From positions 496,001 to 560,000 of the forward strand of contig CBDAOL010000012.1 of NCBI GenBank assembly GCA_965198045.1: a stretch of DNA of 64,000 nt, in the 5' to 3' direction. The notes beneath the pieces are model-generated. The model was given only the letters and a program-made list of their open reading frames with translations, ran no database searches and was not told the DNA's origin. The DNA comes from CBDDEC01 sp965198045 (GTDB taxonomy: Bacteria > Chloroflexota > Dehalococcoidia > UBA2979). The translations under genes and the position numbers were made by a program. The first letter of the stretch is position 1. Every line of letters starts with the position of its first letter. This document shows, piece after piece, positions 1 through 9,127 of the stretch.

Positions 1-561
1 ATCCCTGGCATCAAAGTCGTCATGCCGGCGTCGCCGGACGACGCGAAGGGCTTGTTCACCGCCTCGCTGCGCGAAGACAACCCGGTGTTCTTCATCATGC
101 ACAAGCGCTGCTCGCGGATCCGCGGGCACGTGCCCGAGGGCGACTACACCGTGCCGCTGGGCTCCGCGCGCGTCGTGCGCGAGGGCACCGATCTGACGAT
201 CGTTGCCACCGCCTACATGGTCCACGAGGCGCTAGCCGCCGCCGATCAGCTCGCGGAGGAGGGCGTGAGCATCGAGGTCGTCGACCCGCGTACGGTGCAG
301 CCTCTCGACATCGATACGATCGTGGCATCGGTGCAGAAGACGCACCGCCTGCTCACGGTCCACGAGGCGGTCGAGTTCGCCGGCATTGGCGCTGAAATCA
401 ACGCGCAGGTCGCGGACCTCGCCTTTGACTACCTCGACGCACCGCCACGTCGCCTCGGCGGGCCGTTCAGCCCGGTGCCGTACAGCCCGCCGCTGGAGCA
501 GGCGTGGCTGGTCAACGCCGATGGCATCGCCGACGCCGCCCGCGGCGTGATGGCCGGCTAG
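1..561 (+). CDS. 2-oxoacid dehydrogenase E1 component, beta subunit (5' truncated by window)
   Basis: The reading frame is open from base 1, so the N-terminal part lies outside the window; 186 residues remain. The segment carries the C-terminal transketolase fold: the stretch VPLGSARVVREG, the strand DLTIVATAYMVHEAL, and the helix-strand EEGVSIEVVDPRTVQPLD typical of pyruvate/acetoin/branched-chain E1-beta. With an E1-alpha subunit, presumably encoded just upstream, it would decarboxylate a 2-oxoacid using thiamine diphosphate and acylate the E2 lipoyl group. The E2 gene starts 3 bases after the stop, so the two are one operon. Substrate (pyruvate, acetoin or branched chain) cannot be decided from this half. 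Confidence 0.93.
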   Translation: MPGIKVVMPASPDDAKGLFTASLREDNPVFFIMHKRCSRIRGHVPEGDYTVPLGSARVVREGTDLTIVATAYMVHEALAAADQLAEEGVSIEVVDPRTVQPLDIDTIVASVQKTHRLLTVHEAVEFAGIGAEINAQVADLAFDYLDAPPRRLGGPFSPVPYSPPLEQAWLVNADGIADAARGVMAG

Positions 562-564
562 GCG

Positions 565-1839
565 ATGGCAGTCGCGGTCATCCTCCCCAAGATCGGCATG
601 ACGATGGAGGACGCGGTCCTCACGCGCTGGCTGATGCCCGATGAATCTGCCGTCGCGGTGGGCGACGCGATGTTCGAGATCGACGTCGAGAAGGTCCTGA
701 TGGAGGTCGAGGCGGAGATCGCCGGCACCCTGCGACACCTCGTCGGCGATTGCATCCGCTTCCTCCCGGGCGCGGTCGTGGCCGCCATCCTCGAGGAGGG
801 CGAGACGGAGGTACCGGCGACGATCACGGCCGATGTCGAGTCGCAGTGGTCGGAGCCTGCTGAGGAGTATCGCGACGCCGCCGAGGTGCGGGAGACGCGC
901 GAGGACGCCCCGGCGGAGTCCGCTGCGGTGGACCCAGAGCCCGCTTCGGCGGTGGCGGAGCCGGCTCAGAGCAGCGGCGAGCGCGTGCTCGCCAGCCCGA
1001 TCGCACGCCGCATCGCGGAGGAGCAAGATGTCGACCTCGCCTCGGTTGCCGGCACCGGACCGCGCGGCCGCGTCACCGAGACCGACGTACGCAGCCACCT
1101 CGACGGCGGCGCGGCGGTCGAGGCGACGCCAGCTGCCGAGGTCGCAGCCCCGACCGGGGACGCCACGACGGCGTACAGCGGTCGCCGTCACTTCATCGGC
1201 GAACGCATGCTGCAGAGCTTGCAGTCGAGCGCGCAGCTCACACTCACCTCCGAGGTGCGCGTCGACGAGGCCATGCGCATGGCGCGCGGGCTGTCGCGCG
1301 AGTGGCGCAGCGAGGGTGTGGTCGTCACGTTCACGATGCTCGTCGTGCGCGCCGCCGCGCTGGCCCTGCGCGAGCATCCTCGACTCAACGCTCGGCTCGA
1401 CAACGGCCAGATCGTCGAGGTGGGTGAGATCAACGTCGGTATCGCCATCGACGACGCGCAAGGCCTGATGGTGCCGGTGGTGCGGCGCGCCGACGCCCGC
1501 CCGTTGCAGGACGTGGCGGCGGACTACGCCGCGCTGGCGCGCAAGGTCGAGAGCAGCGAGCTCTCGCTCGCCGAGGTCACGGACGGGACGTTCACGGTGA
1601 CCTCGTTGGAGACACTCGGCGTCGACGCGTTCACGCCGGTGCTCAACCCACCGCAGGCGGCCATCCTCGGCGTCGGCCGGGTGGGTTCGCGGCCGGTGGT
1701 CGAGGAGGGCAGCGTCGAGGCCGGGCAGACGACGGTGCTCAGCCTAACCTTTGACCACCGCATCACAGACGGCGCGCCCGCTGCGCGCTTCCTCGATCGG
1801 ATCGCACAGATGCTCGCCCGTCCCTACATGCTCATGTAG
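565..1839 (+). CDS. Dihydrolipoamide acyltransferase (E2) of 2-oxoacid dehydrogenase complex
   Basis: This is a 424-residue E2 with all three expected modules. The N-terminal lipoyl domain (about 1-75) has the lipoylated lysine at K43 in IDVEKVLMEVE. A peripheral-subunit binding domain (about 143-175) reads ASPIARRIAEEQ...GTGPRGRVTETDV. The catalytic domain (about 200-424) ends with the active-site motif DHRITDG at 397-403 (His398, Asp402). An Ala/Glu/Pro-rich linker separates lipoyl and binding domains. It transfers the acyl group from E1 to CoA and forms the core of the complex. It follows E1-beta by 3 bases. The E3 subunit is not in the window. The substrate is unresolved; one lipoyl domain fits acetoin or branched-chain as well as pyruvate complexes. 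Confidence 0.95.
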   Translation: MAVAVILPKIGMTMEDAVLTRWLMPDESAVAVGDAMFEIDVEKVLMEVEAEIAGTLRHLVGDCIRFLPGAVVAAILEEGETEVPATITADVESQWSEPAEEYRDAAEVRETREDAPAESAAVDPEPASAVAEPAQSSGERVLASPIARRIAEEQDVDLASVAGTGPRGRVTETDVRSHLDGGAAVEATPAAEVAAPTGDATTAYSGRRHFIGERMLQSLQSSAQLTLTSEVRVDEAMRMARGLSREWRSEGVVVTFTMLVVRAAALALREHPRLNARLDNGQIVEVGEINVGIAIDDAQGLMVPVVRRADARPLQDVAADYAALARKVESSELSLAEVTDGTFTVTSLETLGVDAFTPVLNPPQAAILGVGRVGSRPVVEEGSVEAGQTTVLSLTFDHRITDGAPAARFLDRIAQMLARPYMLM

Positions 1840-1857
1840 CCGAGCGCGTCGACGTGG

Positions 1858-3459
1858 TCAGGGTCGCACCGCTCGTTTCGGGCGCTGCGCCAGCTCCGCG
1901 AGCATCGGCTGTGCCAGCCGCACGAAGGTGCAGGCGAGCCGGCGCGTGTCGCGTGGGTCGATGAGGTCGATCACGTCGAAGTGATGCGCCGCCTTCATCG
2001 GCGAGCGCATCTTCAGCAGCCGCTCCTCGATCATCTCGCGATGGGCGTCCGGGTCGGGGGCCGCCTCGATCTCACGCCGGTACGCCGCCGCCACCCCGCC
2101 CTCGATGGGGATGCCACCCCACTCGCCGGCCGGCCAGCCGAAGCGCAGGTTGAGCCCGTCGGGATGCCCGAGGCTGTTCGGCGCGTCGGCTGCGACGCCG
2201 TACGACTTGCGGACGTTGAACTCGACCTTCGGCACCTTCGCCTCGGCGCTCGCGATCAAGGCGCGGACACCGCGGCGCATGGTCGCCTTGCGCTCGGCCC
2301 ACGAGCCGAGCATGAAGCCCGGCATGTCGAGGAAGATCACGACGGGCAGGTTGAAGGCGTCACAGAGATCGACAAAGTGCGCGTACTTGTCGGCCGCGTC
2401 GCCATCCATCGCGCCGGCGATCACCATCGGATCGTTGCCGATCACGCCGACGCTGTAGCCGTCGAGGCGCGCGAAGCCGGTGATCAGCGAACCGCCCCAG
2501 TGCCGTCGCATCTCGAAGAACTCACCGTTGTCGACGACGAGGCGGATCAGCTCGCGCGGGTCGTAGGCTGCGCGGCGGTCGATTGGCATGATGGTCAGCA
2601 GCTCCTCGACGCGACGATCGGGGTCATCGCCCGTGTCGACGCGCGGCGCGACCTCGTTCGTCGTGTTCGGGAGGTAGGAGAGGAACGCCTTGATCTGCTC
2701 GAAGGCCTCCTCCTCGGTGTCCGCCTCGTTGTCGACCTGCCCGCTGTCGTGGACGTGCATCTTGGCGCCGCCGAGGTCCTCCTTGTTGGTCGGCTCGCCG
2801 ATGGCACGCATCACCACCGGTGGGCCCGACGGGAAGATCTGCGACTGGCCCTTCACCATGACGGTGAAGTGCGACATCAGCGCATACGCGGCCGGCGCGC
2901 CCGCGACGGAGCCCATGATCCCGGCGGCGACCGGCACGCGCGCCATCAGCCGCACCGCGCGGTGCCATTGCTCGCCGCCCGGTAGACCCATGTGGCCCTG
3001 CGTCTCGTCGGATTTCGAGGAGTGGCCGACGCCCTCGATCAGCTGGACGTAGGGGATGCCGTACTGCATCGCCAGGGGCTGCGTGAACTGGCCGGCGCCC
3101 TTGCGCACGTTGTGCGGGCTGCCGCCGGAGATCGTGAAGTCGTCGCCGCCGATGGCGATCGGACGCCCGTCCACCTCGCCGAGACCCATCACGTAGGCCC
3201 CGGGCAGAAACTCCTCGAGGTTGCCCTCTTCGTCGTAAGACGCTGCGCCGACGAGCGGTCCCGCCTCGAGGAAGCTGCCCGCGTCGACGAAGTGTTCGAT
3301 GCGCTCGCGGATGGTATAGCGCCCACCGTCGTGCTGGCGCTGAATGCGGTCCGGTCCGCCCATTTCCCGCGCGATCTTCTTGATGTACTCGATCTCGTCG
3401 ACGGCGTACTCGAACGGCATGCCAGGCTTCCAGCTCTCGCGCTTGGGATCGGCGGGCAT
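1858..3459 (-). CDS. Acyl-CoA carboxylase carboxyltransferase subunit (PccB/AccD-type)
   Basis: A 533-residue protein of the biotin-dependent carboxyltransferase family. It has the paired crotonase-like halves of PccB: the N half includes GGDFTISGGSPHNVRKGAGQ and GVGHSSKSDETQGHMG, and the C half includes VVIFLDMPGFMLGSWAE. It would move a carboxyl group from carboxybiotin to an acyl-CoA such as propionyl- or acetyl-CoA, or run as a decarboxylase subunit. I chose the ATG at 3459 because GGAGGAG lies 3-9 bases upstream and similarity starts soon after; the frame continues upstream only as low-complexity Arg/Ala sequence. It is convergent with the E2 gene, with an 18-base gap. No biotin carboxylase gene is visible nearby. 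Confidence 0.93.
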   Translation of the reverse strand: MPADPKRESWKPGMPFEYAVDEIEYIKKIAREMGGPDRIQRQHDGGRYTIRERIEHFVDAGSFLEAGPLVGAASYDEEGNLEEFLPGAYVMGLGEVDGRPIAIGGDDFTISGGSPHNVRKGAGQFTQPLAMQYGIPYVQLIEGVGHSSKSDETQGHMGLPGGEQWHRAVRLMARVPVAAGIMGSVAGAPAAYALMSHFTVMVKGQSQIFPSGPPVVMRAIGEPTNKEDLGGAKMHVHDSGQVDNEADTEEEAFEQIKAFLSYLPNTTNEVAPRVDTGDDPDRRVEELLTIMPIDRRAAYDPRELIRLVVDNGEFFEMRRHWGGSLITGFARLDGYSVGVIGNDPMVIAGAMDGDAADKYAHFVDLCDAFNLPVVIFLDMPGFMLGSWAERKATMRRGVRALIASAEAKVPKVEFNVRKSYGVAADAPNSLGHPDGLNLRFGWPAGEWGGIPIEGGVAAAYRREIEAAPDPDAHREMIEERLLKMRSPMKAAHHFDVIDLIDPRDTRRLACTFVRLAQPMLAELAQRPKRAVRP

Positions 3460-3603
3460 GGGGCTCCTCCATCTGGCCGCTCGTCGCGGACCGGTCGCAG
3501 GAGAGCCTACGCGAAGCCCGCTCGCTCGCGGCCGGGCCGCTGGTTCGATGAACCTGCTACGCACGACCCTCGAACTCGAAAGGCCGCGGGAGCGCCTCGG
3601 CTG

Positions 3604-4128
3604 CTAGCTTCCCAGCTCCTCCACGAGATAGACCCGGTAGAACTTGATGAGGTCGTCCTCGTAGGAACCGGGCGGCGGGCGGCCGCGCGCATCCCGTTCA
3701 GCACCTACGTCGAACTTCTTGCCAGTGAGATGCATCTCCAACGCGTCGATCATGGCGTGGTAGCCGGCAGCCGGCCCGGCGTAGAACGCGGTGTCCACCT
3801 GCGCTGGCTCTTTCATGAGCTCGCGGAACGAGAACAGGGCTCCGGCTCCATCGGCCTCCAGCTCGAACCGCTGATGGCCGAATCCCGGCTCACTCTCAAG
3901 ATCGATGTACTCACGCTCCTTGAAACTGGTGATGGTGCTTCTCCAGTGATGTCGGAACGTACCGCCCGGGCGGAGGTCGATCTCGTTTGGCGAGCCGGTC
4001 ATCCACCAGTGGCTCAGGCCTTCGCTCGTGCTGATGGCTTCCCAGACCCGTTCGACCGGAGCGTCCAGCTTCCGCTTCCAGACCATCGCGCCGCCGATGA
4101 ACTTGCCCGCGTCTCCCTCGACGCCCAT
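3604..4128 (-). CDS. SRPBCC-family (AHSA1-like) protein
   Basis: A 174-residue protein with the START/AHSA1-like pattern: an initial strand MVWKRKLDAPVERVWEAIST, then SEGLSHWWMTGSPNEIDLRPGG, followed by strands and a long C-terminal helix. This helix-grip fold binds hydrophobic ligands in a cavity; no catalytic role can be read from it. The start ATG has a strong ribosome site, GGAGGTGAG, 5 bases upstream. It lies upstream of the carboxyltransferase gene on the same strand with a gap of about 145 bases, so co-transcription is possible but not required. Confidence 0.82.
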   Translation of the reverse strand: MGVEGDAGKFIGGAMVWKRKLDAPVERVWEAISTSEGLSHWWMTGSPNEIDLRPGGTFRHHWRSTITSFKEREYIDLESEPGFGHQRFELEADGAGALFSFRELMKEPAQVDTAFYAGPAAGYHAMIDALEMHLTGKKFDVGAERDARGRPPPGSYEDDLIKFYRVYLVEELGS

Positions 4129-4247
4129 TTCTCACCTCCGAACGGCCAGCGCACGACCCAGCCCCGCACCGGCTGGTCGAAGCCCGTCAACTCTCAACTT
4201 CACCTGGGTCCTGAACGCGAAGTCTTCGCCCGCCGACGCCGCGAGCA

Positions 4248-5072
4248 TCAGCCCCCGGAGACCGAAACGCCAATGAAGATGTCGCCGTCTGTACCCGATA
4301 CCGTCACAGCTGTGACCTGGCCGTCTCTAAAGACCGACCAAACGAAGTTCTCGCTGTCGATGACGTTTGGATCGCCGAGTATGTCTTCGTAGAACTCTCT
4401 GATGGCGTCCAGCGTTGCGGTCGAGCGGAACGTGCCCGTCAATGCCGGGCCAGCGGAACCCGCCGCCACGACCTCAGAATCCGGCGGCACCAGCTCTTGT
4501 GGGAAGCCGTCGGGCAGTTCGCCGTCGAGGATCACCGGGCCGCCACTGCTCGTGCCCTGCGGAGGCGCGACACTCGGTCTCTGTAGGTCGAAGCCGCAGT
4601 AGCGTTCGAAGTTCGCGGCAGCCTCGTTGAAGCGCGCGGAGAGCCCAGTGCCACGAAGCGCGAATCGTCTGCTGCGTCCGGCCCCCAGGGCAGAGAAGTC
4701 GTACTCGTGCTCTTCGAGCAGCTCGTACAGGTCGCTGACCGTGGCCGCCAGGACCTCAACATCGTCACGGATCTCACCTGGAGCGCTATCGGCCCAGCGC
4801 GCCAGCGCCTCCCGCACCACGTCGGCTTGATCCTCAAGGTCCGCGCGGCCCAGCGCAGCAACATCGAGACCGTCGAAGATGTCCCCCACGCTTTCTGGCG
4901 CGCAGAAGCCGCCATCCGGCCCGTCGCCGCTATCTCCGGTTGATGCGGCTGGGCTGCTGGTCCCCTCGGCGGCACCGGAGGCGTCGGCACCGACATCGTC
5001 GTCGTCGTCGCCGCCGCAGGCGACCAATACAACGAACAGCAACGCGGCGGCAGCGATCAAAGCGTGGCGCAT
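4248..5072 (-). CDS. Putative lipoprotein, unknown function
   Basis: The protein has 274 residues. It starts with a lipoprotein signal peptide: MRHALI, a hydrophobic core, then LVAC, so the cysteine at residue 19 would be lipidated. An Asp-rich spacer GGDDDDDVG follows, then a Ser/Gly/Pro linker. The mature part has a helical middle (VVREALARWADSAPGEIRDDV) and a C-terminal half beginning about residue 170 with the pattern DGELPDGFPQELVPPDSEV followed by a small alpha/beta unit. I recognise no enzyme motif. It lies downstream of the two hydrolase–cyclase genes on the same strand. Likely exported and anchored to the cell surface. Confidence 0.8.
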   Translation of the reverse strand: MRHALIAAAALLFVVLVACGGDDDDDVGADASGAAEGTSSPAASTGDSGDGPDGGFCAPESVGDIFDGLDVAALGRADLEDQADVVREALARWADSAPGEIRDDVEVLAATVSDLYELLEEHEYDFSALGAGRSRRFALRGTGLSARFNEAAANFERYCGFDLQRPSVAPPQGTSSGGPVILDGELPDGFPQELVPPDSEVVAAGSAGPALTGTFRSTATLDAIREFYEDILGDPNVIDSENFVWSVFRDGQVTAVTVSGTDGDIFIGVSVSGG

Positions 5073-5116
5073 GGGGTCTCTCCTTAGCTCCGCGCGAGCC
5101 CACTTCTCGTCGGCTC

Positions 5117-6425
5117 TTACGCGGACACCTCGTACAGCGTGACGGCAAGGTCGAAGCCCTTCAACTCCGCCTCCCCAACGGACTCAAACGCGAAGCCCTT
5201 GCCCAGCAGTAGCTCACGCACCACGTTCGAGCAGAGCACCTGCCCTGGCTCGCCCCAGTCCCCGATGCGCGCCGCGAGTGTCACGCTGAGGCCGAACAGG
5301 TCGTCATCCTCGGCGATCGGTTCGCCCGCGTTGAGGCCGAAGCGCACCAGCAACTCCTCGCCCTCGTGCGTGTCGTTGTAGGTCGCGATGTCGCGGCGGA
5401 CGGTCAGTGCGCAGTTCACGGCGTCGGCGGCGGAGCCGAAGGCGGTCATCATGCCGTCGCCGGTGTGCTTCACCTCGCGACCGTTGAACTCGCCGATGGC
5501 CTGCCGCATGGCTGCGTCGTGCGCTCGTACCACCTCGTGCGCGGCCTCGTCGCCGAGACGGGACTGCATCGCGGTCGAGCCGGCGAGGTCGCTGAAGAGG
5601 ATGGTCTGGACCGCGTGCTGGCTGAGTTCAGAAAACTGCAGGTCAGCATGCGCAAGCATGAAAGCGCCGATCACCTCCTGCTCCGTCGCCCGGTCGCCCG
5701 CGGCGTCGAAGAGCCTGGCTCCTTTGATCGACGCAGCAAGGTCCCTCGACAGCTCATCGGATAGTAGAGATTGGCGCTGTTGGCTACGACCAGGGTCGGA
5801 ATGCTCACCATCTCCAACATGTCGGTGACATCGTGCTGCCCGGCTACGTCGAGAGACGAGAAGTAGGCCTCCGGCTCACACGTCTCGTGGACGGTGGCAA
5901 CCATCTGTTCGGCAGTCTCATCGCCCCCCACGCGACGAGGCGGACAAATGCCTCAACACCGAGATCCCAGTCGGCTTCGAACGTCTGTCGCATGCTCTTG
6001 AATCGAGCGCTCTCGATGTAGTCACTGGCCCGTGCCCAGGTCGCTAGTAAGGCAAGCGCGCTCACACGCTCCGGGTGGGTCGCGGCAAACCGAATTGCGA
6101 ACGGTCCGGAGCCCGACCATCCGAGGACACCGACCCGATCCAGGCCTGCGGCATCGAGCACGGCAAGAAGCTCCGCTTCGAACCCATCGAGCGTGTAGTC
6201 GTAGCTGTCGCGGTCGGAGAGCCCTGAGCCCAGCAGGTCGTAAGTCACAAGCTGGAACCGATCGCTCAGCGGTCCCCATCGCGCCGGCTGGCGTGAGAAG
6301 TGACTGGCCAGCAAGCTTGGGGCGAGGTGAACGAGCGGAGGACCCTCACCGAGGACGCCATACGCGAGCCGCTGTCCGCCGGGCAGACGGGCATAGCGAA
6401 TCTCGTAGGCGCTATCGCTTGTCAC
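5117..6425 (-). pseudogene. Alpha/beta hydrolase–adenylate cyclase fusion, two frameshifts (copy 1)
   Basis: Three consecutive reading frames encode one recognisable fusion. Residues from 6425 form an alpha/beta hydrolase with a nucleophile elbow GWSGSG. Translation must change frame at the run of six C at 5924-5929 to reach DETAEQMVATVHETCEPEAYF. A second change near 5752 reaches DELSRDLAASIKGARLFDAAG and then a class III cyclase domain with metal-binding aspartates in ILFSDLAGST and KHTGDGMMTAF and the tail VTLYEVSA. Each break is repaired by adding one base. In the cyclase the usual Asn of VNLAAR is Thr (VTLAARI), so catalysis would be doubtful even if repaired. The GTG start overlaps the stop of the upstream copy by 4 bases (GTGA), indicating coupling. 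Confidence 0.8.
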
Positions 6426-7742
6426 GCCGACACCTCGAACAGCGTCACCGCATCATCGAAGCCCTTGAGCCTCACCGGCCCCAGCGAGGCGAACTCGAAC
6501 GTCTTCCCTTCGCACAGCTCCATAACCACGTTGCTGACCAGCACTCGACCCGGTTCCGCGCGGTCAGCGATGCGGGCCGCTTTGATCACACTGAGACCGA
6601 ACAGGTCGTCATCCTCGGCGATCGGTTCGCCGGCGTTCAGCCCGATGCGCACCCGCACCTCGCCGCCGGCGAGGTCGCGCTGGATCTGCAGCGCCGCCGT
6701 CACCGCCGCCACCGCCGAGGGGAAGCTGGCCATGATGCCGTCGCCGGTGTGCTTCACCTCGCGGCCGCCGTGTTCGTCGAGGGCGCCTCGGACGCTGGCG
6801 TTGTGGCCTCGGAGGATCTCTTGCGCGCGCTCGTCGCCGAGGCGCTGGGTCAGCGGCGTTGATGCCTCGAGGTCGGTGAAGAGGATGGTCTGGAAGCCGC
6901 TAGGTGTCGCGGTCGAGCCGGCAGTGGGCTCGAGATCGGTGAACCCGAGGATGAGGTCGGCGACTTCGTCCCCTACCACTGATCACACGGAACTCGGCGT
7001 CAGGCAGGCCAGCAGCTAGCGCTCGCCCCAGGTTCTGATCGAACCCAGGGATGGTTCGTTGCAGGACGAGTGCTGGCGCGCGTGCGCGCGACAGTAGATC
7101 CGAGACTTCGTACTCGGCCTGCGCGCGAGCTTCGCTCCAACTCATGCCCTCTTCCGACAGCCGCCGAAGATTCGCGAGAACGACCCTCCTCATATGATCG
7201 GCCTCGCCGGCGGGGGCACTCGTTCCGACCGCTACTCCGGCGGAAATCGCAGCGTAGATCTCGTTCCCGCGATCAGAGTTCGCGTCCCCAGCCAGGGCGG
7301 CAATGGTGCTCGCCTCCGGGTTGTCTACCGCGTACTCCTTGTGGCTCGCATACCTATCGAGTGTGATCAGATGCGTCACCAGGCTCGGATGCTCAGCGGC
7401 GAACGCGATCAACACCTGCGAGACAGGTAGTAGACCAAGGATGGCGCACCCCTCCGGTGCAACCTCCTCGACGACCGACGGTAGCTGGCTGACTGCCTGC
7501 TCGATGGAGAAATCGACGCCTCTCGCGGATTCGCCCGTCCCTCGCCAGTCGAAGGAGCTGACAGTTCGCTGAGTCGAGAGACGTTCAATCCACTGGCGAA
7601 ATGCATCGCTCTCCCACGAGAGTTTCGTGTCGAGCAAGGGCGCCAGGCCGGCGACCAGCAGCGACGGACCGCTCCCAACCGTCCAGTAAGCAATGTACGC
7701 ACCGTCCGCGCTTCGCGCGTAGCGGATAGGAGGCGGGTCCAT
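6422..7742 (-). pseudogene. Alpha/beta hydrolase–adenylate cyclase fusion, one frameshift (copy 2)
   Basis: The ATG at 7742 follows GGAGTG. The first frame encodes an alpha/beta hydrolase-like domain (IRYARSADGAYIAYWTVGSG, FDWRGTGES). The elbow reads GLLPVSQ rather than GxSxG, so the hydrolase is probably inactive. Near 6977 the frame must change at the domain junction (EFRVI to VVGDEVADLILGF) to enter the class III cyclase domain: ILFTDLEAST, KHTGDGIMASF, end FEVSA. The downstream copy ends in the same five residues and has the same order, so the two are tandem paralogues. An alternative reading is two overlapping genes, with a GTG at 6979 starting a free cyclase domain. The aligned position of the break differs from copy 1, arguing against programmed frameshifting. 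Confidence 0.75.
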
Positions 7743-7943
7743 CACGCCCACTCCACCGCGTGCACATCGCATGTCCGTTCGTTCATAACGCAGGGCATAG
7801 TAGCGCGCGCAACCGGGAGCGATGAGCGCTCCGACCCACGCCGTCGTCGAGGCACGCGGAGCGGCGGAGGGAGTGCCTCGACCGCTCCGCCAGCCTATTA
7901 TCCGCATCCCCCGCTTGCAGAGCGCGAACCATCGAGAGAGCCC

Positions 7944-9077
7944 ATGGCCGACATCCGTCCGTTCAAGATCGACATCGACGACGAGCAGCTCACGGACCTC
8001 AAGCGCCGCGTCGAGGCCACGCGCTGGCCGGAGGCCGAGACCATCGACGACTGGAGCCAGGGGATGCCGCTGGCCTACACGCAGGAGTTGGCCCGCTACT
8101 GGGTCGAGGACTACGACTGGCGCGCGACCGAGGCTCGGCTCAACGGATTCGATCAGTTCGTGACCGAGATCGATGGCCTCGACATCCACTTCATCCACCA
8201 GCGCTCACAGCACGAAGATGCCTTCCCGCTGGTGATCACGCACGGATGGCCCGGCTCGATCCTCGAGTTCCACAAGATCATCGATCCGCTGACGAATCCG
8301 ACCGCCTACGGCGGCAACGCCGAGGACGCGTTCCACGTGGTCTGCCCCGCGCTGCCCGGCTACGCCTTCTCCGGCAAGCCGGACGAGCGCGGATGGGGCG
8401 TGGAGAAGGTCGCCGTGGCGTGGGATGAGCTGATGGGGCGGCTCGGATACGAGCGCTACGGCGCGCAGGGTGGGGATTGGGGTTCGGCGGTCACCACGCA
8501 GCTCGGCCGGAACGGCGGCCGCTGCGTTGGGATCCACCTCAACATGCCGCAAGGTCGGCCCACCCCGGAAAGCCGCGAGGACCCGACGCAGGCTGACAAG
8601 GATGCGATGGCCGGGGCCGCTGCGTACCAGGAGTGGGACAGCGGGTACTCCCGCCAGCAGAGCACACGTCCTCAGACGCTCGGCTACGGACTGGTCGACT
8701 CACCCGTCGGCCAGCTCGCCTGGATCGTCGAGAAGTTCTGGCGCTGGACTGACTGCGATGGCCATCCCGAGAATGCGCTGAGCCGGGACGAACTGCTCGG
8801 CAACGTCATGCTGTACTGGCTCAGCGCCTCCGGCGCCTCGTCCGCCCGCCTCTACTGGGAGAGCTTCGGCGGCCGTGGCGACCGTGCGAGCGTCGAGGTT
8901 CCGACCGGCGTCGCGTCGTTCCCGAAGGAAATCGTCCGGACCCCGCGCAGCTGGTGCGAGCAGTCCTACAACCTGACTCACTGGACCGAGATGCCACGCG
9001 GAGGCCACTTCGCGGCCTTCGAGCAGCCGGAGCTGTTCGTCGAGGACCTGCGGCTGTTCTTCGGAACCGTCCGCTGA
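7944..9077 (+). CDS. Epoxide hydrolase (EHN-domain type)
   Basis: A 377-residue protein of the microsomal-type epoxide hydrolase family. The N-terminal EHN domain (about 1-110, beginning IRPFKIDIDDEQLTDLKRR and including WVEDYDWRATEARLN) precedes the alpha/beta hydrolase core. The oxyanion loop is HGWPGS, the nucleophile Asp is in GAQGGDWGSAV, and the catalytic His is in PRGGHFAAFEQPE near the C-terminus. It would open epoxides to diols through a covalent ester on the Asp. The start ATG follows GAGAG about 5 bases upstream. It is divergent from the hydrolase–cyclase operon across about 200 bases that must hold both promoters. Confidence 0.93.
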   Translation: MADIRPFKIDIDDEQLTDLKRRVEATRWPEAETIDDWSQGMPLAYTQELARYWVEDYDWRATEARLNGFDQFVTEIDGLDIHFIHQRSQHEDAFPLVITHGWPGSILEFHKIIDPLTNPTAYGGNAEDAFHVVCPALPGYAFSGKPDERGWGVEKVAVAWDELMGRLGYERYGAQGGDWGSAVTTQLGRNGGRCVGIHLNMPQGRPTPESREDPTQADKDAMAGAAAYQEWDSGYSRQQSTRPQTLGYGLVDSPVGQLAWIVEKFWRWTDCDGHPENALSRDELLGNVMLYWLSASGASSARLYWESFGGRGDRASVEVPTGVASFPKEIVRTPRSWCEQSYNLTHWTEMPRGGHFAAFEQPELFVEDLRLFFGTVR

Positions 9078-9127
9078 GCTGCGGGACCCCTCGGCCGTAG
9101 ATGCGGGACCACAGCTACCGCTGACCG

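Noticed and set aside
232..1461. A 409-codon minus-strand frame opposite the E1-beta and E2 genes
   Set aside because: Shadow of two certain genes; low-complexity Arg/Asp/His content and no domain.
6422..6979. Programmed ribosomal frameshifting in the hydrolase–cyclase genes
   Set aside because: The two paralogues break at different aligned positions and lack a common slippery heptamer, so decay or sequence error is simpler.
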